A stretch of DNA of 18,449 nt from an uncultured Saprospiraceae bacterium (lineage in GTDB: Bacteria > Bacteroidota > Bacteroidia > Chitinophagales > Saprospiraceae): positions 1 through 18,449 of the forward strand of contig CALCSX010000382.1 of NCBI GenBank assembly GCA_937894165.1, in the 5' to 3' direction. Position numbers and translations under genes: made by a program. The notes beneath the pieces are model-generated. The model worked only from the letters and a program-made list of their open reading frames with translations, was not told where the DNA came from and searched no databases. Positions 1-6,968 of this stretch are shown in pieces. Within the stretch, counting starts at the first letter, position 1. Each line of letters starts with the position of its first letter.

Positions 1-22
1 GCGCAAGTTTGTAACTTGTGCC
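1..22. repeat. REP-like palindrome, copy at left edge
   Basis: The first 21 bases form a hairpin with arms GCGCAAGTT and AACTTGTGC around a TGT loop; the only imperfection is a G-T wobble. The reverse complement matches 6856-6876 at 20 of 21 positions, so this is a second, inverted copy of the repeat found after ileS. The similarity continues weakly outward (a GTGGAG-type stretch beside each copy). It is cut by the window edge, so more copies may lie to the left. From memory, similar palindromes are common between genes in Bacteroidota and resemble REP elements mobilised by IS200-like (RAYT) transposases; that link is inference. Confidence 0.7.
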
Positions 23-128
23 TCCACTCAATCTTTTTATCTCAAACTATTTTAAATCTATTTTCATTTATTATTTTTAAACAATTGGGGAAAGCACTAC
101 CGGGATACTCTCCAAGAAATATCCAAAT

Positions 129-176
129 TTTCATCTTACCGTATTACGAGAATTTCATTTTACCGTATTTCGAGAA
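129..176. repeat. 24-bp tandem duplication (two copies)
   Basis: Bases 129-152 and 153-176 are head-to-tail copies of a 24-base unit, differing only at unit positions 7 (C/T) and 17 (A/T). The shared core is TTACCGTATT followed by CGAGAA. With two directly adjoining copies and no spacer it is not a CRISPR. It borders the GC-rich block that begins at about 178 and may be one end of the same dispersed element. Confidence 0.8.
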
Positions 177-177
177 T

Positions 178-290
178 CCTCCTCCCGCGTGAGGCATATG
201 GAGGACGTCCCGAAGGGCGGTCAGGACAGAACGAAGTGGGAGTCATGACGTACTCCGGAATACGCCGACCCCGACCATCTCTGCAAGAAA
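178..290. repeat. GC-rich palindromic block, possible dispersed repeat
   Basis: This block is clearly GC-richer than its flanks. It contains a perfect GTCATGAC palindrome (242-249), a near-palindrome around TCCGGA (250-263, arms of 7 with one wobble), and a tandem CCGACC hexamer (265-276). No reading frame stays open through it: the longest stretch on the minus strand hits a TGA at about 223-225. The dense short symmetry and composition suggest an interspersed non-coding element. Whether it recurs in the genome cannot be told from one copy. Confidence 0.4.
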
Positions 291-437
291 AGCCCAATTA
301 CTGCGTTACTCTTGTCCTTGGACTTTTCTAATCAGAGAAATTTTAAATAAGATTCCAGCAAGCTCGATGTAAAGTCGAAAACTAATCTCAAAACGTTATA
401 TAAATATTCAACGTCGGGGGCACGCCCAAATCTACCC

Positions 438-2006
438 TTATCCTTTGCTCACCATCGTTATAATAGGACACAGCATCTCCTCGAGGCTGACCCCACCATG
501 CTGGAAGGTATCTTTATAATAATTGTGATAGTAATTGTAATTATTTGGATACAAGAAGAAATTATCCTCTTTCGCAAAAATGAAGGTGGAACTGACATTA
601 GGCTTAGGCAAGCCGACTTTTGCCGGATCGCGATAATCGACCACGTCTCTCAGTTCATATTGCAGGTTTTTACCCACTTTGTATCTCAAATTAGTCGTCG
701 TATCTCGGTCTGCTATGACTTTAGATGGAGTATTTACACGAATCGTACCGTGATCTGTGGTAACAATCAAGCGGAATTTCGAGCCTTCGAGCTTTTGCAA
801 AGCCGACCATAAGGGTGAATTTTCAAACCATGATCTAGTCAAACTTCGATAAGCTTTCTCATCTTTCGCCAACTCTTTCAACATCTCCATTTCTGTCCGA
901 GCATGGGAAAGAGTGTCAATAAAGTTGTACACGATGGCTGTAAAATCGTTATTTAAATAGTTTAATATATTTTCATTCAAGGTCTTAGCATGACCGGTAT
1001 TGGTTACTTTAAAATAGTCGGATTTAATTGGCTTTCTTATCAATCTATTGATCTGATGATCGAGTAATTCGGCTTCAAACTGGTTCTTTCCCCCCTCATC
1101 TGCATCATTTTTCCAATATTGAGGCAGGTGTTTCTCGATATCTCCCGGCATCATTCCGGCAAAAATAGCATTTCGGCTGTACTGTGTACTTGTAGGCAAG
1201 ATGCTGACAAAATAATCCTCCTCCACCATCCTAAATTGATCTTCTAAAATAGGCTGAATTACTTTCCATTGATCGTATCTGAGGTTGTCAAGCAACAACA
1301 TTATGGTGGGCATTTCTTCGCTGATAAGTGGGAAAACTTTCCTGCGCATCAGAATATCTGACATAATAGGTCGTTTTTCCATCGGTGCATTGACCCAGTC
1401 TTCGTAATTTTTCTTTACGTATTTGGAAAATTCGGCATTCGCCTCCTTTTTCTGCATGGATAAGATCTCAGACATTTGGTCGGACAGGGATTGGTCGAGT
1501 TTAAGCTCCCATGATATGATTTTTTTGTAAATATCTACCCATTCATCCAGATCTAGATTGTTATTGATCTCCATAAATATTTTCCTGAATTCCTGCTGGT
1601 ACTCGGTGGTATTTTTCTCTCTAACCAATCGTTTATTGTCGATTAATTTCTTGAGTGTCAATAATATTTGGTTCGGATTGACGGGCTTGATCAAGTAATC
1701 GGAAATCTGCGAGCCAATGGCATCCTCCATCACATGCTCCGCTTCATTCTTGGTAATCATGACCACAGGAACTCTCGGGTTGAGTGCTTTCAAGCGGGGC
1801 AATGTCTCCAAACCTGTCAGTCCCGGCATGGATTCATCCAAAAAAATCACATCTATAGTAGGATCATTTTCATAGGTTTCGACAGCGTCATGGCCATTCG
1901 TTACCGTTATAACTTCGTAACCTTTCTTTTCCAAAAATAATAATTGCGGTTTCAAAATGCTGATTTCGTCGTCCGCCCAAAGAATTGTGATTTTGTCAAA
2001 TGCCAT
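438..2006 (-). CDS. porX: PorX-type response regulator with PglZ phosphodiesterase domain
   Basis: This 522-residue cytoplasmic protein has a CheY-like receiver domain (about 5-122), a helical linker (about 125-225) and a PglZ/alkaline-phosphatase-fold domain (about 230-520). The receiver has its acidic pair (D12, D13), phosphoacceptor D57, and the switch residues T85 and K107. Likely metal ligands and the nucleophile site in the PglZ domain are D240, T272/T274, D364, H368, D418-H419 (in TTDHGT) and H503 (in QHGG). The architecture and length match PorX of Porphyromonas and Flavobacterium, which controls type IX secretion with the sensor PorY, and whose PglZ domain has been reported to be a zinc-dependent phosphodiesterase acting on oligonucleotides. 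No porY lies in the window. The gene is divergent from the HD phosphohydrolase. Assignment is firm; the exact output in this organism is inferred. Confidence 0.93.
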   Translation of the reverse strand: MAFDKITILWADDEISILKPQLLFLEKKGYEVITVTNGHDAVETYENDPTIDVIFLDESMPGLTGLETLPRLKALNPRVPVVMITKNEAEHVMEDAIGSQISDYLIKPVNPNQILLTLKKLIDNKRLVREKNTTEYQQEFRKIFMEINNNLDLDEWVDIYKKIISWELKLDQSLSDQMSEILSMQKKEANAEFSKYVKKNYEDWVNAPMEKRPIMSDILMRRKVFPLISEEMPTIMLLLDNLRYDQWKVIQPILEDQFRMVEEDYFVSILPTSTQYSRNAIFAGMMPGDIEKHLPQYWKNDADEGGKNQFEAELLDHQINRLIRKPIKSDYFKVTNTGHAKTLNENILNYLNNDFTAIVYNFIDTLSHARTEMEMLKELAKDEKAYRSLTRSWFENSPLWSALQKLEGSKFRLIVTTDHGTIRVNTPSKVIADRDTTTNLRYKVGKNLQYELRDVVDYRDPAKVGLPKPNVSSTFIFAKEDNFFLYPNNYNYYHNYYKDTFQHGGVSLEEMLCPIITMVSKG

Positions 2007-2102
2007 AGATATGAATTTTATAAGATAACCTTAATGAGAAATGATTTGTTTCATTCAGGAAATTGAACGATATTGGAAAACTAAATAGTGTCTAACACGA
2101 AG

Positions 2103-3302
2103 ATGAACAAGAAAAAAATATTCAATGATCCGGTTTATGGATTTATAAATATCCCCTTCGATATAGTTTTCGACCTTATTGAAGATCCCATTTTTCAAAG
2201 ACTTCGCAGAATTAGTCAAACCGGAATGACGCATCTGGTCTACCCCGGAGCGCAGCACACGAGGTTTCATCACGCGCTGGGAGCTATGCATTTGATGCAG
2301 GAAGCGGTCAAAATTTTGATGAGTAAAGGAGTTGAGATTACAAGAGAGGAAGCCAAGGCTGTCTGTATAGGAATTCTGCTTCACGACGTAGGTCACGGTC
2401 CATTTTCACATGCTTTGGAGTACGAATTGACGCCATTCCATCACGAAAAATGGTCTTTGCTTCTCATGCAAAAATTAAATGCAAAGTTTAATGGTGCATT
2501 AGACACTGCTATCGCCATATTTACCGATCAATATCCTAAAAAATTCCTTCATCAATTGATTTCGGGACAATTGGACATGGATAGAATGGATTATTTGAAT
2601 CGGGACAGCTTTTTTACGGGTGTTACAGAGGGTAAAATCAGTTACGATCGACTTATCAAGATGCTAAATGTGATCGATGATCAATTGGTGGTTGAGCAAA
2701 AAGGCATGTATTCCGTCGAAAAATTCATCATGGCTAGGAGTTTGATGTACTGGCAGGTCTATTTGCACAAAACAGTTATTTCTGCCGAGCAGATGATCAT
2801 ACACCTGATCAGAGCATTGAAAAATAAAAAACACTTAAAAGAACACGATTTTTTCTCTCCGCCACTTCAATTTTTCCTTCAAAATGATCATTCCAATGTT
2901 CAGGATGAAAGGGCATTGGAAAATTTCATACTCCTTGACGATTTTGATATCTATCACGCCATAAAAGTTTTGCAAACTTGCAGTGATCCTGAATTACGGT
3001 TAATCGCTCATGGGCTTCATAACAGGAGACTTTTCAGGTGTATACTCTCAAAAACTGAACCGGAACATGTTGAAATTGATACAAAAATCGAAAAAATCGG
3101 GGAAATCTATCAGTTCGACAAAGACCTTGCCTCGAAAATGATGTGGACGGGCAAAGTAACAACTGCGACCTATACCGGGAGCAAGGAGGAGATTAAAATT
3201 CTTATGAAAAATGGTGAAATTCAACCACTTTCAGAGGTATCGGATCACGATATTAAAGCGAAAGTAAACATGAAATACTTCATGTGCTTCCCTAAAATCT
3301 GA
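2103..3302 (+). CDS. HD-superfamily phosphohydrolase (SAMHD1/YwfO-like)
   Basis: This 399-residue cytoplasmic protein belongs to the COG1078 group of HD hydrolases. Numbered from the ATG at 2103, the metal-binding set is H57 (RFHHALG), H94-D95 (LLHDVGHGPFSH) and D160 (QLDMDRMDYL), matching the H...HD...D arrangement of SAMHD1. Characterised relatives (SAMHD1, Enterococcus EF1143) are dNTP triphosphohydrolases, so nucleotide pool control is the best guess, but the substrate cannot be read from sequence. An in-frame GTG at 2088 would add five residues; I prefer the ATG because the family usually begins at the lysine-rich stretch just before NDPVYGF. Neither start has a visible ribosome binding site. 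It is divergent from porX over about 96 bp and is followed by ileS after a 120-bp gap with its own promoter signals. Confidence 0.88.
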   Translation: MNKKKIFNDPVYGFINIPFDIVFDLIEDPIFQRLRRISQTGMTHLVYPGAQHTRFHHALGAMHLMQEAVKILMSKGVEITREEAKAVCIGILLHDVGHGPFSHALEYELTPFHHEKWSLLLMQKLNAKFNGALDTAIAIFTDQYPKKFLHQLISGQLDMDRMDYLNRDSFFTGVTEGKISYDRLIKMLNVIDDQLVVEQKGMYSVEKFIMARSLMYWQVYLHKTVISAEQMIIHLIRALKNKKHLKEHDFFSPPLQFFLQNDHSNVQDERALENFILLDDFDIYHAIKVLQTCSDPELRLIAHGLHNRRLFRCILSKTEPEHVEIDTKIEKIGEIYQFDKDLASKMMWTGKVTTATYTGSKEEIKILMKNGEIQPLSEVSDHDIKAKVNMKYFMCFPKI

Positions 3303-3352
3303 CCTCCAAATTTTTAATACTTTTCACGAAACATAGAGTTTTTAGCAAATTA

Positions 3353-3385
3353 TTGCATGATTCATGCATTGCTTGCTTATTTTTG
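3353..3385 (+). promoter_or_regulatory. Candidate ileS promoter (Bacteroidota type)
   Basis: TATTTTTG at 3378-3385 fits the Bacteroidota -7 consensus TAnnTTTG. A TTG at 3353-3355 lies 22 nt upstream, slightly more than the usual 19-21. Initiation would fall near 3392, leaving a leader of about 30 nt before the ATG at 3423. That is too short for a T-box or other riboswitch. Confidence 0.4.
3354..3368. promoter_or_regulatory. Perfect 7-1-7 palindrome inside the ileS promoter region
   Basis: The arms TGCATGA and TCATGCA are exact reverse complements around a single T. The palindrome starts within the candidate -33 TTG and ends ten bases before the candidate -7 element of ileS, a typical operator position. 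The loop is too short for an RNA hairpin, so a DNA-binding dimer is the likelier reader. No regulator is identified. Confidence 0.45.
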
Positions 3386-3422
3386 TGTCTTCAAAAAAAA
3401 ATCGGTTTAAATCGAAGATATA

Positions 3423-6400
3423 ATGGGTCATTACAAAGAGTATAAAGGTTTAGATCTTCCGCAAATAGACAGTGAAATTCTGAAGCATTGGGAGGAGAAT
3501 AAAGTATTCGAGAAGAGTGTCAGCGAGCGCGAGGCCGAGAATAGTTTTGTGTTCTATGAGGGTCCGCCTTCGGCCAATGGTATGCCGGGTATTCATCATG
3601 TTATGGGCCGTGCAGTGAAGGATTTGTTCTGTCGTTTTCAGACGATGAAGGGCAAGCGAGTTTTGAGAAAAGGCGGCTGGGATACACATGGACTCCCGAT
3701 AGAATTAAATGTGGAGAAGGAGCTGGGAATAACGAAGGAGGATATTGGTAAGAAAATATCCGTAGCTGAATACAATCAGAAATGTCGTGAAATGGTGATG
3801 CGATTTAAGGATCGCTGGGATGAGATAACCAAAAAGATGGGATATTGGGTGGATTTGGAAAATCCCTATATCACTTTTGAAAATAATTATATAGAGTCTG
3901 TATGGTATTTACTGAAAAGATTATATGATAAAAATTTAATATATAAAGGTTATACGATTCAGCCTTATTCCCCTGCTGCGGGAACCGGCCTAAGCTCGCA
4001 TGAGTTGAATTTGCCGGGTTCTTATCGCTCTGTAAAGGACACTTCAGCGGTAGCGATGTTCAAGGTTATTTTCAATGATGAGAGTTCCTTTCTATTTACT
4101 GACCCTTTGGAGGATGTCAGATTGATAGCCTGGACGACTACCCCATGGACGCTACCATCCAATACCGCTTTAGCTGTTGGAAAGAAGATAAATTACCAGA
4201 AAATTGAGACCTTCAATCCATACACTGCTGCTCCCGTTACAGTTATTATGGCGGAAGAATTGGTTAAAAACTATTTTAAAGCGGATGGATTGACTGCTGA
4301 AATGCAATATACAGTATCAGATAAGATCCTTCCTTACAGAATAATCAAAAATTTTACCGGTACCAGCCTGAATGGCATCAGATATGAACAGCTACTACCT
4401 TACAAACAGCCTGAAACAGGTGATGCTTTTAGGGTTATTTTGGGAGATTTTGTCTCAACGGAGGATGGAACCGGAATTGTACATATAGCGCCTTCATTTG
4501 GAGCGGATGACATGCGGGTGGCGAGAGAAAATGGCATTGGTGCATTGACTTTGGTGGATCCGCAGGGGAAATTTACAGATGAAGCCGGTGAATTTTCAGG
4601 TCGATATGTCAAGGACTACAAAGATGAGGGTGATGCTTACAAAAATGTCGATGTTGACATCAGCATTTTATTAAAAACTGAGGGTAAAGCCTTCAATGTT
4701 CAAAAATATGAACACAATTATCCGCATTGTTGGAGGACAGATAAGCCCATATTATACTACCCACTTGACTCTTGGTTTGTGAAAGCATCCTCCATGAAGG
4801 AAAGGATGAGCGAACTCAACAAAACTATCAATTGGAAGCCGGCGAGTACCGGAACAGGGAGATTTGGCGTGTGGTTGGATAATTTGCAAGATTGGAATTT
4901 GTCCAGATCAAGGTTTTGGGGCATCCCCTTGCCTATTTGGAGAAATGAAGATGGTAGTGAGGAGATTTGTATCGGTTCTATGGAGCAATTGAGCGTTGAA
5001 ATAGCGAAGGCCAACAGCATTTTAGGTTTAAGCCAGGAAGGTCCGGGAGATTTACACCGCCCATATATTGACGATGTTATTTTGGTGGATAGCAACGGGC
5101 AGGCGATGAAGCGGGAGAGTGATTTGATAGATGTGTGGTTTGATTCCGGTGCGATGCCATATGCGCAGTGGCATTTTCCATTTGAGAATGAGGAGAATTT
5201 TAAAAATAATTTCCCGGCGGATTTTATAGCTGAGGGAGTGGATCAGACGAGGGGTTGGTTTTATACCCTTCATGCGATCGCGACGATGGTTTTTGACAGT
5301 GTGGCATTCAAAAATGTGGTGTCTAATGGACTGGTTTTGGATAAAAATGGTCAGAAAATGTCAAAATCGAAGGGAAACACCGTTGATCCTTTCGAAACGA
5401 TCAAAACGCACGGCGCTGACGCCACTCGTTGGTATATGATAACGAATGCGCAGCCTTGGGACAATTTGAAATTTGATACTGCGGGGATTGAAGAGGTAAA
5501 AAGGAAGTTTTTCGGGACACTTTATAATACCTATTCCTTCTTTGCACTTTATGCGAATATTGATAAATTTAAATATAACGAAGCGCAAATTCCGCTGGCG
5601 CAAAGGCCTGAGATAGATCGCTGGATTATCTCTGCTTTGAATACCTTAATCTTGGAAGTCGAGCAAGCTTATTCGAATTATGAGCCAACGCAGGCGGGCA
5701 GGTTGATAGACAGGTTTGTAGACGAGCAGTTGAGCAATTGGTATGTGAGATTATGTCGCAGGAGATTTTGGCGAGGGGAATATAATGAGGATAAGATCGC
5801 AGCCTATCAGACTTTGTATGATTGCATGATTGCAATAAGTAAACTGATGGCGCCTATTTCGCCATTTTTTGCGGACTGGTTGTACAATAATTTGAATAAC
5901 ATAACTGAAAAGGAAGGTCACAGTTCAGTGCACCTGAGTTTTTATCCGGATGTTGACAGAGCAGCCATCGACAAGGGCTTGGAGGAGCGGATGGATTATG
6001 CACAGCGGATTAGTTCACTTGTTTTGTCTCTGCGTAAAAAGCAGCAGATACGCGTAAGGCAGCCATTGCAGAAAATATTGCTGCCGATTTTAGATGAGTC
6101 CTTCATTGGGCAAGTAGATATGGTTAAAGATCTGATTTTGTCGGAAGTAAATATTAAAGAAATAGAATATTTAACTGAAGATTCCGGCGTCATCAAGAAA
6201 TCCATCAAGCCCAATTTCAAAACATTGGGTAAAAAGTTGGGCAAGGATATGAAGGCAGCTTCAGAAATGATCAACTCCTTCACTCAGGTGGAAATTAATG
6301 CCATGGAGAAGAACGGGCAGTTGGAACTGGAAGTGGCGGGGAATCGATATATTCTAGAGGCTGAGGATATTGTAATCAGTTCGGAGGATATTCCGGGTTG

Positions 6401-6719
6401 GTTGGTTTCATCTGATAAGGATATAACTGTCGCTTTGGACATTACAATCACTGATGCCTTAAAGGCTGAGGGCATGGCAAGGGAATTGGTCAATAGAGTG
6501 CAGAATATCAGAAAAAATAAGGGTTTCAATGTTACGGATAGGATAATTGTGACTATTGAAGATCATGAGGAAGTGGAGAAAGCTTTGGGACTTTTCAAAG
6601 AGTATATTTCGGCGGAGATTCTAGCCGACAGTATAGCCATGATCGCTTCTATTAATGGGGGCGAGAGCGTGGAATTATTGGAGGGCGAGGAGGTAATGAT
6701 GTTGGTGGAAAGGGTGTAA
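3423..6719 (+). CDS. ileS: Isoleucyl-tRNA synthetase, IleS2-like, with GXHH signature
   Basis: This 1098-residue class I synthetase charges tRNA-Ile with isoleucine in the cytoplasm. The Rossmann fold begins with FYEGPPSANGMPG, and the first ATP-binding signature, residues 56-59, reads G-I-H-H instead of the usual H-x-G-H. The CP1 editing domain (about 190-430) carries the threonine-rich peptide WTTTPW at 237-242, so hydrolysis of Val-tRNA-Ile is probably retained. WGIPLPIW (about 499), GVDQTRGWFY (about 607) and KMSKS (645-649) follow, then an anticodon-binding domain (about 730-880) and a long C-terminal extension. The length and long C-terminus match the eukaryote-like IleS2 group. The ATG lies 28 nt after TCTTC with no clear Shine-Dalgarno sequence. 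It is probably transcribed alone and ends before a repeat cluster and a shared terminator. Confidence 0.97.
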   Translation: MGHYKEYKGLDLPQIDSEILKHWEENKVFEKSVSEREAENSFVFYEGPPSANGMPGIHHVMGRAVKDLFCRFQTMKGKRVLRKGGWDTHGLPIELNVEKELGITKEDIGKKISVAEYNQKCREMVMRFKDRWDEITKKMGYWVDLENPYITFENNYIESVWYLLKRLYDKNLIYKGYTIQPYSPAAGTGLSSHELNLPGSYRSVKDTSAVAMFKVIFNDESSFLFTDPLEDVRLIAWTTTPWTLPSNTALAVGKKINYQKIETFNPYTAAPVTVIMAEELVKNYFKADGLTAEMQYTVSDKILPYRIIKNFTGTSLNGIRYEQLLPYKQPETGDAFRVILGDFVSTEDGTGIVHIAPSFGADDMRVARENGIGALTLVDPQGKFTDEAGEFSGRYVKDYKDEGDAYKNVDVDISILLKTEGKAFNVQKYEHNYPHCWRTDKPILYYPLDSWFVKASSMKERMSELNKTINWKPASTGTGRFGVWLDNLQDWNLSRSRFWGIPLPIWRNEDGSEEICIGSMEQLSVEIAKANSILGLSQEGPGDLHRPYIDDVILVDSNGQAMKRESDLIDVWFDSGAMPYAQWHFPFENEENFKNNFPADFIAEGVDQTRGWFYTLHAIATMVFDSVAFKNVVSNGLVLDKNGQKMSKSKGNTVDPFETIKTHGADATRWYMITNAQPWDNLKFDTAGIEEVKRKFFGTLYNTYSFFALYANIDKFKYNEAQIPLAQRPEIDRWIISALNTLILEVEQAYSNYEPTQAGRLIDRFVDEQLSNWYVRLCRRRFWRGEYNEDKIAAYQTLYDCMIAISKLMAPISPFFADWLYNNLNNITEKEGHSSVHLSFYPDVDRAAIDKGLEERMDYAQRISSLVLSLRKKQQIRVRQPLQKILLPILDESFIGQVDMVKDLILSEVNIKEIEYLTEDSGVIKKSIKPNFKTLGKKLGKDMKAASEMINSFTQVEINAMEKNGQLELEVAGNRYILEAEDIVISSEDIPGWLVSSDKDITVALDITITDALKAEGMARELVNRVQNIRKNKGFNVTDRIIVTIEDHEEVEKALGLFKEYISAEILADSIAMIASINGGESVELLEGEEVMMLVERV

Positions 6720-6733
6720 TTCCATTGAGCTGA

Positions 6734-6880
6734 GGCACATTTACAAAACTTGCTTGTAGGGCACATTTAAAAAATTGAGCCAGCAGTGTTAGCAGTAGGG
6801 TTGTAAGGTACATTTTAAAAACTTGCGCCGGCAGAAAATATTCGATGGAGAGGAAGCACAAGTTGCAAACTTGCGCCGGC
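6734..6880. repeat. Cluster of four degenerate REP-like units
   Basis: Four related units in one orientation begin near 6734, 6759, 6807 and 6855. They share a start like GGCACA, an A/T-rich middle and an end like AACTTGCGCCGGC. The last (6856-6880) is best preserved: GCACAAGTT, GCA, AACTTGCGC, a 9-bp hairpin with one mismatch. The third keeps ACTTGCGCCGGC; the first two are more decayed. The cluster fills the space between the ileS stop and the terminator. The inverted copy at 1-22 shows that the unit is dispersed. Confidence 0.7.
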
Positions 6881-6916
6881 ATTTCATCTTTTAACTCAGA
6901 AAATATTTGTATAAAT

Positions 6917-6953
6917 AAAAAGGCAGCCAAGGAAAAATCCCGGCTGCCTTTTT
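6917..6953. terminator. Bidirectional intrinsic terminator between ileS and the coiled-coil gene
   Basis: AAAAAGGCAGCC (6917-6928) and GGCTGCCTTTTT (6942-6953) are perfect 12-base reverse complements around a 13-nt loop. The flanking A and T runs give a U-tract on both strands. It lies between the ends of two convergent genes, so it can stop transcription from both sides. Confidence 0.92.
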
Positions 6954-6968
6954 AAATTTACGCTACAA

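Larger units (their letters stand above)
23..437. other. Gene-free, repeat-rich region downstream of porX
   Basis: I see no credible gene here. The left part (about 23-128) is AT-rich and unremarkable. A 24-bp tandem duplication follows, then an abruptly GC-richer block (about 178-290) with several short palindromes, and then AT-rich DNA up to the porX stop codon. Just after that stop, on the minus strand, is GGGCGTGCCC (420-429), a self-complementary stretch whose 2-nt loop is too short for a normal terminator hairpin. I find no convincing intrinsic terminator for porX. The whole stretch reads like accumulated dispersed repeats rather than a decayed gene. Confidence 0.6.

Noticed and set aside
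129..176. CRISPR array
   Set aside because: Only two copies, directly adjoining with no spacer, and no cas gene in the window.
498..812. Plus-strand ORF inside porX
   Set aside because: It is antisense to a well-supported coding gene and its product is low-complexity with no recognisable domain. The same applies to the other short ORFs opposite ileS, the RND gene and the tolC-like gene.
438..2006. PglZ domain as part of a BREX phage-defence system
   Set aside because: The domain is fused to a receiver in the PorX arrangement and no brxA, brxB, brxC, pglX or brxL gene is nearby.
2042..2057. Inverted repeat in the porX-HD divergent region as an operator
   Set aside because: The arms (AATGA and TCATT) are five bases and imperfect beyond that; not distinguishable from chance.
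2088..2102. GTG start for the HD phosphohydrolase
   Set aside because: It adds only five polar residues with no ribosome binding site. The ATG at 2103 gives the usual family N-terminus. The GTG remains possible.
3303..3422. T-box or other riboswitch ahead of ileS
   Set aside because: The space is 120 bases and the predicted leader only about 30, with no specifier-loop or antiterminator structure; T-boxes are also largely a Gram-positive device.
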